A stretch of 64,000 nt of DNA from positions 62,001 through 126,000 of the forward strand of contig JBBRAO010000002.1 of assembly GCA_038206725.1 (NCBI GenBank), given 5' to 3'. Positions 34,801 to 44,300 of this stretch are shown piece after piece (position 1 is the first letter of the stretch; each line of letters begins with the position of its first letter). The stretch is from JBAXXL01 sp038206725. Its GTDB lineage: Bacteria > Bacteroidota > Ignavibacteria > Kapaibacteriales > UBA2268. A model generated the notes under the pieces. The model saw only the letters and a list, made by a program, of their open reading frames with translations. It was not told the origin of the DNA and ran no database searches. Made by a program: the position numbers and the translations under genes.

Positions 34801-35795
34801 GCCCACTTTAGACCATTATCTGTACTTCGTGTTACAGCACCGGTTGAGCGGGTTGCTAAAATTGTTCCATTTGAACTCACATCGCAAGCTGTTATTGCTA
34901 CTGCGAAATCGCCGGTGTTTTGCCAGCAATTCCATAAATCATCCCAAAAGTACATACCTGCAGACCGAGTGCCCATAACTATTTGATATTGATTCGCGCT
35001 AACTACCGAAATTGCTGTATCAATTAAGGGCTTTATGTCACTGGATTCTTTGTAATGGAAATTGTTGCCATATCTAATCCAAGTGATACCATCACCTGTC
35101 ATCATAACGCCGGCTCCGTTGGTTGCCGCAAATAGATTTCCAGATTGATCTTTGACTAAATCATTTATAAAAATGTTGCTAAGTTGTGTATTTGACACTA
35201 TCCAGGTCTTGCAAGTATCGCGTGAAACGTAGAAGCCACCGCCGTAGGTGCCTGCAACAATGTAACCATTACTCATCACTTCAAGGCAAGTTACATTATC
35301 ATAGCGTAAACCTACGTCTGTTCTAGCCCAATTCATCCCGTAATTATCGGAATAATAAATGCCACCACCATAAGTACCGCAAATTAATTTTCCTTTATCG
35401 GTAATGGTAATCGCTTGGACATACAAATTTTTCAAGCCGGAGTTTTTAGCGCTCCAAGTTGCACCATTATCTTTTGAATAATAAATACCACTACCAAAGG
35501 TAGCGACAAATATATCCTTGTTAGGTGCAATTAGAATATCTTTTACGCAAAGAATTTCCACAGGGAATCCATCTAATTTAGCCCATTTTGAGCCTGCATC
35601 ATAAGACACATACAATCCTGCCCCGTTTGTTCCGGCATAAACGATTTGATCAGTTTTGAATTTGAGTACTTCAACTTCAACCCCTTGTGGGGCTATTACA
35701 GCACCTAAAAAGTCTTCAGGAGCTCGTTTCATAGCACCTTGTAAAAGGTTTGCAGTAAACAAAACTAAAATTAATATAATAAATGAATTTTTCAT
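31851..35795 (-). CDS. Giant T9SS-secreted protein with Asp-box and FN3-like repeats
   Basis: 1314 residues. After a signal peptide (to about LLQGA) there is a beta-propeller-like region rich in Asp-box repeats (YYSKDNGATW, YVSRDTCKTW, YYSDNYGMNW), seen in sialidase-like and photosystem-stability (YCF48-like) proteins. The second half has six FN3-like repeats with a recurring closing motif (YYWRVKAFTKTNVSSWSEIW, YYWRIRVWN, YFWHVKGNS). The end is a T9SS sorting domain (KLYPNPTGNTAELSI). It is probably a surface or secreted binding protein. Its FN3-like repeats resemble those of the protein at 41347, indicating shared cargo architecture. Confidence 0.9.
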   Translation of the reverse strand: MKNSFIILILVLFTANLLQGAMKRAPEDFLGAVIAPQGVEVEVLKFKTDQIVYAGTNGAGLYVSYDAGSKWAKLDGFPVEILCVKDILIAPNKDIFVATFGSGIYYSKDNGATWSAKNSGLKNLYVQAITITDKGKLICGTYGGGIYYSDNYGMNWARTDVGLRYDNVTCLEVMSNGYIVAGTYGGGFYVSRDTCKTWIVSNTQLSNIFINDLVKDQSGNLFAATNGAGVMMTGDGITWIRYGNNFHYKESSDIKPLIDTAISVVSANQYQIVMGTRSAGMYFWDDLWNCWQNTGDFAVAITACDVSSNGTILATRSTGAVTRSTDNGLKWATCSDKVVDVDIMELSSLDDFRTVYLNDFDNSLISISKTNTVRTVYKSVNHGNDWSYLGSFNCKTINDVEITPDGNIFVAAKEGIIASKDGGKTFSRLCHPTDKDTTYWEFTGIEYDTTSKILLSTFTYMYPDTNKPPSKPYLELVNRLYKSFNKGQTWSFTDYGEKGISSLFIDNGIWYMQQDTALVKSDNQGGSYTVLYKNKPGLLHFGQDGKQYYSDADKKIYYSNNFSPVFNTIPFQPENLVGVSSWYIEKLCADIYGNLYVGIMISSPTQGIIYELYMTSDVGKNWQILKGCYNMNFFRDIVSDNLGYTFILTNTLSKVINPKNLKSPVTTSPVNNKMGEEKNPIFAWNRALLAEEYELQIDPTDTFNSPFETNVTGDTTITSIIELNPNQEYAWRVRSKTHSARSSWVVGHFTIGMTPPMLISPAKDVTGVPLNPDLVWHKLKDATHYSVQVAEDANFNKIVFSKENHTDTTITTSKLKGLKIYYWRVKAFTKTNVSSWSEIWNFRTVLGPPQLVYPENKSIDLLLSEKLKWRKADESKSYTLQVSKEGGFANMIFDGNVGADTFKLISNLQPETDYYWHVSSINEQGTSEYSDTWTFRTSLKAVELVAPEDKKVNVKIDTKFTWLEHTSGSVFQIQISKEADFKTTIIDEKISNALEFQTNKLTYYQTYYWRMRLVVGERVGLWSEIRSFKTGIESAGLLSPPDKSIDQPTTIKFKWGDVFGSKYYQLQISKNLQFTDLVYSMDSLSKAEQYVEDLEPEILYYWRIRVWNEESFGTSQWSPVWTFTTGKVTLVLRNPKTGSTGVGIPTLLTWFAASTAEYYHLQVAANADFTNIVFDKDSIYDTKLTLSKTDVATNTNYFWHVKGNSKTYNTPWSDTWNFKTGEVSVKESELFSSVKLYPNPTGNTAELSISYQEACDATVLISTADGKIIKTDAIRLIQGETRYEIDAKHFNSGTYYISIITPSGIITRELVVVR

Positions 35796-35824
35796 AGGTT
35801 CGCCCTTAATTAATTAACACTATA

Positions 35825-35832
35825 CAAAAATA
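35825..35832 (-). promoter_or_regulatory. -7 box upstream of the giant secreted-protein gene
   Basis: Minus-strand TATTTTTG, 29 bp before the ATG at 35795. An AAGGG ribosome site lies between them. Confidence 0.45.
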
Positions 35833-35873
35833 TAATAACAAAAATTATAGGATTTTGTTACACTTTTTACCAA

Positions 35874-36965
35874 TTAAATTTCCTCAATCGGATAAATAAA
35901 TCTATAATATGTACCTTGACCCTTAACCGTACCAAATTCCAATTTGCCCTTGAGCATTGATTCAGCTAAATACTTTGCACCCTGAAGCATCAAATCCTCA
36001 ATGTTGGAATTATTCGTGACTTTTTTAATAATCAAATCTAAGCCATAATTGTCCGATATAGCGATATTGCGAGAAATCTTTATAACTAAATAGATTTGCT
36101 CTTTTTGAATATCAACTGTAAGTTCGCAGTCATCGTCATCCAACCTGATAAGATTGATACATAGGTATCTAATCAGACGGTTCAGCAATTGATAAGGTGC
36201 TTCGAAGTTTCTATTTGCCGAGTTATCGGAAATGTTAAATTTTACTACTTTCTTTGAGTATATGTTGCTTATATGATGCTTTATATCATCAAATAGATCT
36301 AAAGTATTAATAATCTGTTTTTGAACTTCAGCGTGGTTTTTTTCTAAACATAATTGATTTTGGAAAGAAGTCAAGTCTTTTATATTTTCCAAGCTATTAT
36401 CAGTGAGCACCATTAATTCATTAAATTCATCTTGAGGCATCGAAGAATCATTTTGTGAAAGAATATCGAATACGTTTTTAATTAGACTTATATCGTTTGC
36501 CAAATCAAAACCTATAAGATCAAAAAATACTTTCATAAACGTTTCACTGCTAACATCTTTCATTATGACTATTAAACATTCTTCAAAATCATCGGCATTG
36601 AAAACAGTTACTTCATACTCAACGTTTAAATCATTAATATTGTCGTGATCATATACCGTTGCTTTTGTACGTACGAGCGAATGATTGATTTGAGCAGATT
36701 TCAAAGACACCAATACTTTACAGTATTTGCAATAATCTGAGTGTCCACAACCAAGTTTATCTATAGACGAGAAGACGCAATTAAATAATTCACCCGGTCT
36801 CTTGCCAAAAAATTCTGAATATTCTTCAACCTCATTATCTTTTTTATATGCGTCGTTTGCTAATATAATTCTAAATTCGGAATCAATTACTAGTGCAATG
36901 TCAGGGATTTCATCGATGCTGGATTGAAGTTTAACCAGCCGTTCGTCAATTTCAATATTTTTCAT
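35874..36965 (-). CDS. PAS-domain protein with a degenerate histidine-kinase-like half
   Basis: 363 residues, no transmembrane segments. The N-terminal 140 residues form a PAS domain (PDIALVIDSEFRIILANDAY) with four cysteines arranged Cys63-x9-Cys73-x5-Cys79-x2-Cys82 (GCGHSDYCKYCK), a pattern seen in some PAS sensor kinases and suggestive of metal or redox sensing. The C-terminal half resembles a kinase core, but the phosphorylatable His is missing (FDLANDISL) and the ATPase boxes are eroded; only a G2-like GTVKGQGTYYRFIYP remains. It may be a pseudokinase or a scaffold that responds to redox. Divergent from the lipoprotein gene at 37092. Confidence 0.65.
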   Translation of the reverse strand: MKNIEIDERLVKLQSSIDEIPDIALVIDSEFRIILANDAYKKDNEVEEYSEFFGKRPGELFNCVFSSIDKLGCGHSDYCKYCKVLVSLKSAQINHSLVRTKATVYDHDNINDLNVEYEVTVFNADDFEECLIVIMKDVSSETFMKVFFDLIGFDLANDISLIKNVFDILSQNDSSMPQDEFNELMVLTDNSLENIKDLTSFQNQLCLEKNHAEVQKQIINTLDLFDDIKHHISNIYSKKVVKFNISDNSANRNFEAPYQLLNRLIRYLCINLIRLDDDDCELTVDIQKEQIYLVIKISRNIAISDNYGLDLIIKKVTNNSNIEDLMLQGAKYLAESMLKGKLEFGTVKGQGTYYRFIYPIEEI

Positions 36966-37052
36966 TTTAAAGTAATATAAAAGAAATGGAACATAAATAT
37001 TTTTTTAAATTAGCATTTTTTTTTAACATTATTATTAATCGCAAAATATTTA

Positions 37053-37060
37053 TATTTTTG
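37053..37060 (+). promoter_or_regulatory. -7 box upstream of the PepSY-like lipoprotein gene
   Basis: TATTTTTG, 31 bp before the ATG at 37092. Confidence 0.45.
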
Positions 37061-37091
37061 TTATGGTAAAAAAAACATAATTGAGATAAAA

Positions 37092-37418
37092 ATGAAAAAA
37101 ATGCTTATTTTATTCGCTATGGTTTTGTCAGTAACATTAATTTCGTGCTCCGGATGCGGTGACAATAATCCGAAAGACAAGACACCTGTCGAAGACACAA
37201 CCCTTTTTGAGGGGAATGTTAAACCAAAAATCATTGAAGTTGCCAAACTGCCAAAAGCTGTAGTTGATGCCGTAAAAGCTCAATACCCTGAGGGAAAAAT
37301 TATTTCGGCTTCGGTATTAGATAATGATTTAGATAAAACCTATAATTTGGAAATTGATAATAACGGTCCACAATTGAAAGTGGAAATTACTGAAACCGGT
37401 CAAATATTAGTTAAATAA
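37092..37418 (+). CDS. PepSY-like lipoprotein
   Basis: 108 residues. The signal ends in LISC, with Cys19 likely lipidated; a second Cys-Gly motif (GCGD) follows at once. The mature part has one PepSY-like module (LPKAVVDAVKAQYPEGKIIS, then DLDKTYNLEIDNNG). Such small domains are found in Bacteroidota envelope lipoproteins, sometimes as inhibitors of proteases. The role here is unknown. The recG start is 1 bp beyond its stop, so the two are probably in one transcript. Confidence 0.75.
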   Translation: MKKMLILFAMVLSVTLISCSGCGDNNPKDKTPVEDTTLFEGNVKPKIIEVAKLPKAVVDAVKAQYPEGKIISASVLDNDLDKTYNLEIDNNGPQLKVEITETGQILVK

Positions 37419-37419
37419 A

Positions 37420-39639
37420 TTGAATAATCCAATACAATATCTAAAAGGTGTAGGTCCTAACCGTGCGGAAGGATTAATAGAATCGGGCATAAAAACAAGC
37501 TTGGATGCGCTGTTTTATTTCCCTACTGCATATATAGATAGAGAAGCAATGCTGACTATCGAAGACGCCTATAGGAACATTTACCGCAGGCAGTTTTTTA
37601 CATCTGTTGACCCATACAAGGATGCGGATTTTAAGCACGAAATAACCATCATCGCTCAGGTAGTGGGTAAAGAAATGAGGCGTGGGAAAAAGAGTTCCCA
37701 ATCCCTCTCCTTGAAAATCAAGGACGACACCGGTACTGCAAAAATAAATTTTTGGAGTATGGTCAATATTTTTGATAAGCTCTACGAAAAAGGAATAACT
37801 ATTGCTGTGTTCGGTAAAGCCTCTATTGATAAATATAATAATTTGGCTTTCGACCACCCTGAAATAGAAATCATTCAAGAAGAGGATGCCGAAAAGTACG
37901 CTTTGGGTGGAATAATTCCTAAATACCGTCTAACAGACAAAATGAAAAAAGTCCGAATCGGGCAGAAAGTGTTACGGTCAATAATTGAACACGCTTTAAC
38001 AGAAAATTTGCATCATCTTGAAGAAACTTTACCAAAAGTTGTGCTAAATCAGTATCATTTTCCAAAAATCTTGGATACTATCAAAACACTTCATTATCCA
38101 CTCAATAGAGAGGATTTGGACAATGCACGGAAACGAATAAAGTTTGAAGAACTGTTTTACTATTTTATTCGATTAGCAATCAGAAAGAAAAATTATCAGC
38201 GCCCGGGGACAGGTATCATTATAGACCCTAAAAGCGCATCCGCTCGATTGCTTTACGATCATTTGCCATTTAAATTAACTGCCGATCAAAAAACCGTTCT
38301 TAACGAAATAGCCAAAGATTTTTTGAGTGGGGTACCTATGCATCGATTATTGCAGGGTGATGTGGGCAGTGGCAAGACTATTGTGGCATTATTAGCTATG
38401 CTTATGGCTATTGATAGAGGTTATCAGGCTGTTCTAATTGCCCCAACCGAAATATTGGCTGATCAGCATTACAAAACCATTTCAAAATTGCTCGAGATGG
38501 TGGAGTTGAATAATATTAAAATTACTTGTGTAAGCGGAGGGGCTTTAACAAAATCCAAGAAAAGTAACCTATCGTCTATTTCGTGTGGTGATTCTAATAT
38601 AGTGGTCGGTACGCACGCATTGTTTCAAAGTAGTGTAAGTTATAATAAATTGGCTTTTATAGTAATTGATGAACAGCAAAGGTTTGGAGTAGTTCAAAAA
38701 GCGAAATTGGTAGAATTAGCCGAGGCGTCATTCAATGGGGAATTGCAAGATATCAAACCGCATATTTTAGTTACGACCGCTACTCCAATTCCAAGAAGCA
38801 TTATGATGACAGTTTCCGGCGATTTGGATGTTTCAGTAATCAAAACCAAACCGCGAAATAGAAAACCAATTATTACAAAAATCAAATTCGATAGTCAGCG
38901 CGATGAAGTTTATGGTTTTATTAGAACATCTGTTAAAGGGGGACGTCAAGTATATTTGATTTATGCGCTTGTGGATGAAAGCGAAAAAGTAGAATCGAAA
39001 GCCGCCACAACTATGTACGAACATTTGGCGGCGGATATTTTCCCGGAGTTACGCTGTGGATTATTGCACGGACAAATGTCGGGCGACGAAAAAGATAGAG
39101 TAATGAAGGCTTTTCTGGATAAAGAATTTGATATTTTGGTTTCAACAACTGTTATAGAAGTAGGAATTGATGTTCCCAATGCTAATTTAATAATTATTGA
39201 AAATGCGGAAAGATTTGGTTTATCACAGCTTCACCAATTACGGGGTCGTGTTGGTCGCGATGAATATCAGTCTTATTGCGTTTTATTAGTAGATGATAAA
39301 TACCAACATTTAGTAAATAAAACTCCAAAAGACAGTTTCGACAATCAAGCGGCTTTAGTAAGATTGAAAGCGATGGAAGATACTAACGATGGTTTTAAAA
39401 TATCGGAGATTGACTTGAAATTACGAGGACCGGGCGATATAATAGGAACACGTCAAAGCGGCAGTATGGATTTTAAATATGCCGATATAGTAGAGGATAT
39501 CGAGGTTTTGACCGAAGCGCGCGACATAGCAAATCAAATAATTTCGCGCGATCCTGATTTGGTTTCACCTAATCATTATGTAATAAAAAAATACATAGCG
39601 GATCATTATGGTGATAATTCGACTTATGATGTTGCATAA
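37420..39639 (+). CDS. recG: ATP-dependent DNA helicase RecG
   Basis: 739 residues; starts with TTG one base after the upstream stop. The N-terminal wedge/OB domain opens with IQYLKGVGPNRAEGL. The helicase core has Walker A (GDVGSGKTIVALL), the DEQQ box (VIDEQQRFGVVQKAKL), TATPIPRS and the C-terminal motif QLRGRVGRDEYQSYCVL. RecG rescues stalled replication forks by remodelling them into four-way junctions. No promoter of its own is visible, so it is probably transcribed from the promoter upstream of the lipoprotein gene. Confidence 0.97.
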   Translation: MNNPIQYLKGVGPNRAEGLIESGIKTSLDALFYFPTAYIDREAMLTIEDAYRNIYRRQFFTSVDPYKDADFKHEITIIAQVVGKEMRRGKKSSQSLSLKIKDDTGTAKINFWSMVNIFDKLYEKGITIAVFGKASIDKYNNLAFDHPEIEIIQEEDAEKYALGGIIPKYRLTDKMKKVRIGQKVLRSIIEHALTENLHHLEETLPKVVLNQYHFPKILDTIKTLHYPLNREDLDNARKRIKFEELFYYFIRLAIRKKNYQRPGTGIIIDPKSASARLLYDHLPFKLTADQKTVLNEIAKDFLSGVPMHRLLQGDVGSGKTIVALLAMLMAIDRGYQAVLIAPTEILADQHYKTISKLLEMVELNNIKITCVSGGALTKSKKSNLSSISCGDSNIVVGTHALFQSSVSYNKLAFIVIDEQQRFGVVQKAKLVELAEASFNGELQDIKPHILVTTATPIPRSIMMTVSGDLDVSVIKTKPRNRKPIITKIKFDSQRDEVYGFIRTSVKGGRQVYLIYALVDESEKVESKAATTMYEHLAADIFPELRCGLLHGQMSGDEKDRVMKAFLDKEFDILVSTTVIEVGIDVPNANLIIIENAERFGLSQLHQLRGRVGRDEYQSYCVLLVDDKYQHLVNKTPKDSFDNQAALVRLKAMEDTNDGFKISEIDLKLRGPGDIIGTRQSGSMDFKYADIVEDIEVLTEARDIANQIISRDPDLVSPNHYVIKKYIADHYGDNSTYDVA

Positions 39640-39653
39640 TAATCAATAATTTA

Positions 39654-39685
39654 TTTGGTCATTAGGCGAAGTATTCATATTTTTG
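39654..39685 (+). promoter_or_regulatory. Bacteroidota-type promoter for the DacB-like gene
   Basis: TTTG (39654-39657), 20 bp, then TATTTTTG (39678-39685): both elements of the -33/-7 promoter at the standard spacing. The start codon is at 39720. Best-supported promoter in the window. Confidence 0.7.
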
Positions 39686-39719
39686 TTGTTTATAATATTG
39701 ACTAAACAAGTAAGTTAAG

Positions 39720-41339
39720 ATGCAAAAATATATATTGATTTTATTTCTGTTAGTAATAGCGATGGGTTATAGGCTTAGCACACAAGAGCCTGATTTGAGC
39801 CAATTGCCGCCGCAAATACCAAAAGACCAACAAGATGAATTTTTTATATGCGATGCCGATTCGCAGCGCTGTATTAAAAACATTGCTGAACAAATTGATC
39901 AGGTTGTATCGCGAATAAAGAGTGCTCGGTTTTCCGTATCTATATATTCCATAAACCAAGGTAAATATATATATCGTAAAAATAGTGATTTACCTTTGAC
40001 TCCGGCTTCAAACACTAAACTTATGACAACTTTCTGCGCTTTCGAGGCGTTTGGTAGCTCGTATCCTATTAAAACAGAAGTCCTTACAGATGACGATTAT
40101 TTGAAGGATTCCATTATTAATGGAAATTTGTTTATAGTAGGTTATGGTGACGCACTTCTAAAAGTTTCGGATATAGAATATATGGCGGATAAAATTCGCC
40201 AAATGGGAATAAAAGAAATAAAAGGTAATATCTATTGCGATGCAAAATATTACGACACCCTTAACAACCGTTTTTTCTACAGCGGCGATCACGACGAAGT
40301 AGAACGTTTGCCGCTTATATCGGCATTGACAGTTGAGCGAAATGTCGCCACTGTTATAGCCACATCCGGTAACCAAACTGGAAAACCCGTAAATGTGAAT
40401 ATTATACCTCAATCCGAATCCTTCGAAATAAATGTTTCTGCCACCGTTCGGGGTGGTAAAAAAAGAAGAGCCGAATTGACTAATCAACCCAGCGAAAAAG
40501 TTTATTCCAGAGCAGGGGACGAACTGTATGCTAAAGGGCGAAAGAAAAGTTCTATAACCATACAATCGAGAATGGATAAAAAACAAGATAAGCAAAAGTT
40601 CTATATCACCGGATCATTATCTGCAAATACAACATACTCAATGCAACACTTCATTCAACTACCGCAACTGGCGGTGGGTGGTGCGATGAAAAGCAGGCTG
40701 ATTTCAGGTGGTGTACGCGTATTAGGAAGTGTCAAAGATATCTCAGAGTATCCCAAAAAGACAAACGACTTGAACACTTTGAACGTTTTTTCGCGCTCTA
40801 TTTTAGAAATTTTAAAACCCGTTAACCGCGATAGCGACAACTTCCTTGCCGAAAACATTTTTAAAATGCTCGGGGCTTATGCGGGAATTAATAATGATTG
40901 CGCAAAGGGGGCGAGAAAATACGAGAAAGAAGTTATGGCACATTATCAAATTCCTTTTGACAAATGTAGTATTAATGACGGTTCCGGTTTGTCGAGACGC
41001 AATCTTCTGACAACAAACGTATTAACCCAGGTTTTAATAAAAGCATATTATTCCGATTTTTATAAAGAGTTTTGCGAAACACTTTCGTTAGCCGGAAAAT
41101 ACGGAACATTACGAAACAGAATGAAAATGACTGCCGCCTATAACAACTTGCAAGCAAAAACAGGTACATTGGGTTCGGCAAGCGCTCTATCGGGTTACGT
41201 GCGATCATTAGATGGAGAAGTGTTTGTGTTTTCGTGCATTTTCAATGGTTCCGACGTAGGTACGTACAAGATGACCGAAGATAGAATCGGTTCACTTTTA
41301 GCTTCATTTTTTTATGATTCAAAGGATTTAACAAAATAG
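39720..41339 (+). CDS. dacB: D-alanyl-D-alanine carboxypeptidase / endopeptidase (PBP4, S13)
   Basis: 539 residues with a signal peptide. Catalytic motifs are all present: Ser97-x-x-Lys100 (PASNTKLMTT), Ser417-Ile-Asn419 (CSINDGSGLS) and Lys480-Thr-Gly (AKTGTLGSASALSGY). The insert between the first two motifs is the long domain typical of PBP4. It trims or cuts peptide cross-links of peptidoglycan in the periplasm. It has its own promoter, and the next gene begins 7 bp after the stop, so both are likely in one transcript. Confidence 0.93.
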   Translation: MQKYILILFLLVIAMGYRLSTQEPDLSQLPPQIPKDQQDEFFICDADSQRCIKNIAEQIDQVVSRIKSARFSVSIYSINQGKYIYRKNSDLPLTPASNTKLMTTFCAFEAFGSSYPIKTEVLTDDDYLKDSIINGNLFIVGYGDALLKVSDIEYMADKIRQMGIKEIKGNIYCDAKYYDTLNNRFFYSGDHDEVERLPLISALTVERNVATVIATSGNQTGKPVNVNIIPQSESFEINVSATVRGGKKRRAELTNQPSEKVYSRAGDELYAKGRKKSSITIQSRMDKKQDKQKFYITGSLSANTTYSMQHFIQLPQLAVGGAMKSRLISGGVRVLGSVKDISEYPKKTNDLNTLNVFSRSILEILKPVNRDSDNFLAENIFKMLGAYAGINNDCAKGARKYEKEVMAHYQIPFDKCSINDGSGLSRRNLLTTNVLTQVLIKAYYSDFYKEFCETLSLAGKYGTLRNRMKMTAAYNNLQAKTGTLGSASALSGYVRSLDGEVFVFSCIFNGSDVGTYKMTEDRIGSLLASFFYDSKDLTK

Positions 41340-41346
41340 GTGGTCA

Positions 41347-44300
41347 ATGAGAAAGTTCATATTATTTATTATATACATATTCGTTTCGTCTTGTAATTTA
41401 TCCGCTCAGGATTACTTTGTGGAAAACAAAGGGCAATGGTCGGACGAGGTTTTATTTCAAAATCAAGCCACTGGAACTACTACTTGGATTACAAAAAGTT
41501 CAGTTGTGTTTGATTACGCTAAGTATTCAGAGATTTCCGAAAATGAGTATTCTGCTTCAGGGCAGGTGATTAAAATGGAATTTGTGAATTCTAATTTGAA
41601 TACCCAATATTCGGGCAAACAAAAGCTGAACGGCTTCCATAATTATTTTTTAGGGAATGAGTCAAGCAAATGGGCTTCTAAAGCCGCACTTTATAAAGAT
41701 GCAATGCTAACTAATCTCTACGATGGGATTGATTTGAAATTTTATTGGGACGAGGGGGCAATTCGTTACGATTTCATTCTAAGTCCTAAATCCGATCCTA
41801 AAGCAATAAATTTAAAATTCACAGGTCAAGACAAAGTAACCTTAACCGCGGATAACGAATTATGCCTGACGACAAAATTTGGTGAAATCAAGCACACAAA
41901 GCTATTTGTTTACCAGATGGCAGAGGGTAAAAAAGTAGAAGTCAAGTCAGCTTTTGCTACACTTCCAAACAATACATACCAATTTAAAATTGGGGATTAT
42001 GATAAAACGAAAGAACTTATAATTGATCCTTTGGTTTATTCCACATATATCGGCACTTCGGATAATGATCGTGCTTTCGAGATGAAATTGGCTCCCGACG
42101 GCAAACCTATTATTATTGGATTATCTTGGCATTCGTCCTACCCAACCAGCATAGGTGCTTATCAAAAAACAGTTATGGGTAACTCTGATGGTATTTTAAC
42201 AAAAATGAACGACGACGGAACTGCAATCGAATTCTCTACATTTTATGGCGGATCGCAATGGGATGAACCTCGCGGATTAGATTATGATGCGTCAGGAAAC
42301 ATATATATTGCCGGTGAAACAATATCAACCAATTTCCCGGTAACATTACAGGCTTATCAAACAACCGCTGGTGGTAATAATCAAGCCGATGCTTTTGTTA
42401 TGAAATTTTCCCCCGATGGCAGTCAACTGATTTTTTCGACTTATTTAGGGACTAATCAAGCCGACCAAGCCCAGGATTTAAAAATTGATCCAAACGGATT
42501 TGTATATGTCATCGGTGAAGCCCGCTCCACGGCATTTCCTGTAACAGCTAACGCTCTACAAAAAACTTACAGCAGTGGTCCCGTTGATGGTTTTTTAACC
42601 ATATTTTCACCTGATGGAAAGAATTTAGTGTATTCCAGTTTTATTGGCGGTTCGGGCGATGATTTCCCTCGTAAGATTCTTGTTGACGGTGAGTTTGTAT
42701 ATATTGTCGGTCACACACGTTCGACGAATTTTCCGATTACTGCCAACGCATACCAAAAAACTATCGGTGGAACCCGAGACGCGTTTTTGATGAAATTTCG
42801 CGGGCAGGGTACCGAAGTTGTGTTTTCTACTTATGTTGGTGGTAGTTTAGACGATACGGGTATTGGAATGTGCTTTGATGCAAATAAAAATGTAATCTTT
42901 ACCGGAAATACATTCTCTACGAATTATCCTATAACAACTAATGCTGTCCAAAAAACTCTTGGCGGCGAAGATGATGTAATGGTGACAAAATTTGACCCAA
43001 CGGGTAATCTATTGTATTCTACATTTATAGGCGGCTCGGCAAGCGACAGAGCAAATGATATTCGTTGTGACGCATCGAGTAATTATTACGTAACCGGTAT
43101 GACCAAATCCGCTAACTACCCAGTTACTTTAAAAGCCTTGCAAAATAAATATATAAGTAAAGAAGAAGTATTTGTTACAAAACTAAATCCTAACAGTTCA
43201 AGTTTGATTTATTCGACTTATCTCGCAGGTAATAACGAAGATTGGGGACGCGGTATAGCTAATTGGGGCAATACGATTATTATTACCGGATATACCAGTT
43301 CAAGTGATTTTGTTACAAGTCCTAATGCCTTTAATAGAACTTTCTCAGGTAATCGAGATATATTTCTGACTAAGATTGCACCCGTGGAAGGAACTTTGGA
43401 TAAACCAATACTAACCACACCGGCAAAAGGTGCGGTGGATGTTGTAATAAATCCAACAATGGTTTGGGGAAAAGTTGATTATGCCGACGCTTATACTTTA
43501 GTAGTTGCAAAAGATAAAGATCTGACAAATAAAGTATTTTCTCAAACGGGCATTACTACTTTAGAGAAAAAAATTGATACCGATTTGGAAGCAAATAAAA
43601 ACTATTATTGGGCGGTAACTGCAAAAGCAGGAACATTGGTAGGGCCGCAATCGGAGGTTTTTTCATTTACTACGGAACTCAATTTATCGGTGCCGACTTT
43701 AATTTTACCTATTGACAATGCCGATAATGTCATTCTAACGCCAAAATTCGTTTGGTCAAAAGAAATAAATACCGATAATTATCATCTACGTCTATTAAAT
43801 TCCGCTAATCCAAATGATTTTATATTTGAAAAGCTTTTGCCGAGCGATACAACTTATACTTCTTCAATTACATTGGACGAAGGGAAAGAGTATTTCTGGA
43901 CTGTTAGAACAGTTTATAAAAGCGAGATAGGTCCTTGGGCTCCGGTGTCATCATTTACGACAAAATCCATAATAAAAGCACCGGTTTTAGTTTTTCCGGT
44001 GAATAAAGTAAAATACGTTCAAACCCAAAACACGCTTTTCTATTGGAAAAAGGCAAACCTTGCTACACAATATGAAATCTATATTTACGATGAAGTCGAT
44101 GCAAAAATGCCAATTAATTCCGGTATAGTCAGCGATACATTTTATGTAAATAACACTATTTTGGAAAATGCTAAGGTATATTATTGGTCGGTACGGTCGA
44201 AATCGGGTAATCAAATAAGCAATTGGTCGGAATTATTTAGTTTTCAAACTGAAGTTAATTTGGAAAAACCTATTTTGATATCACCCGAGAATTTTTCCAA

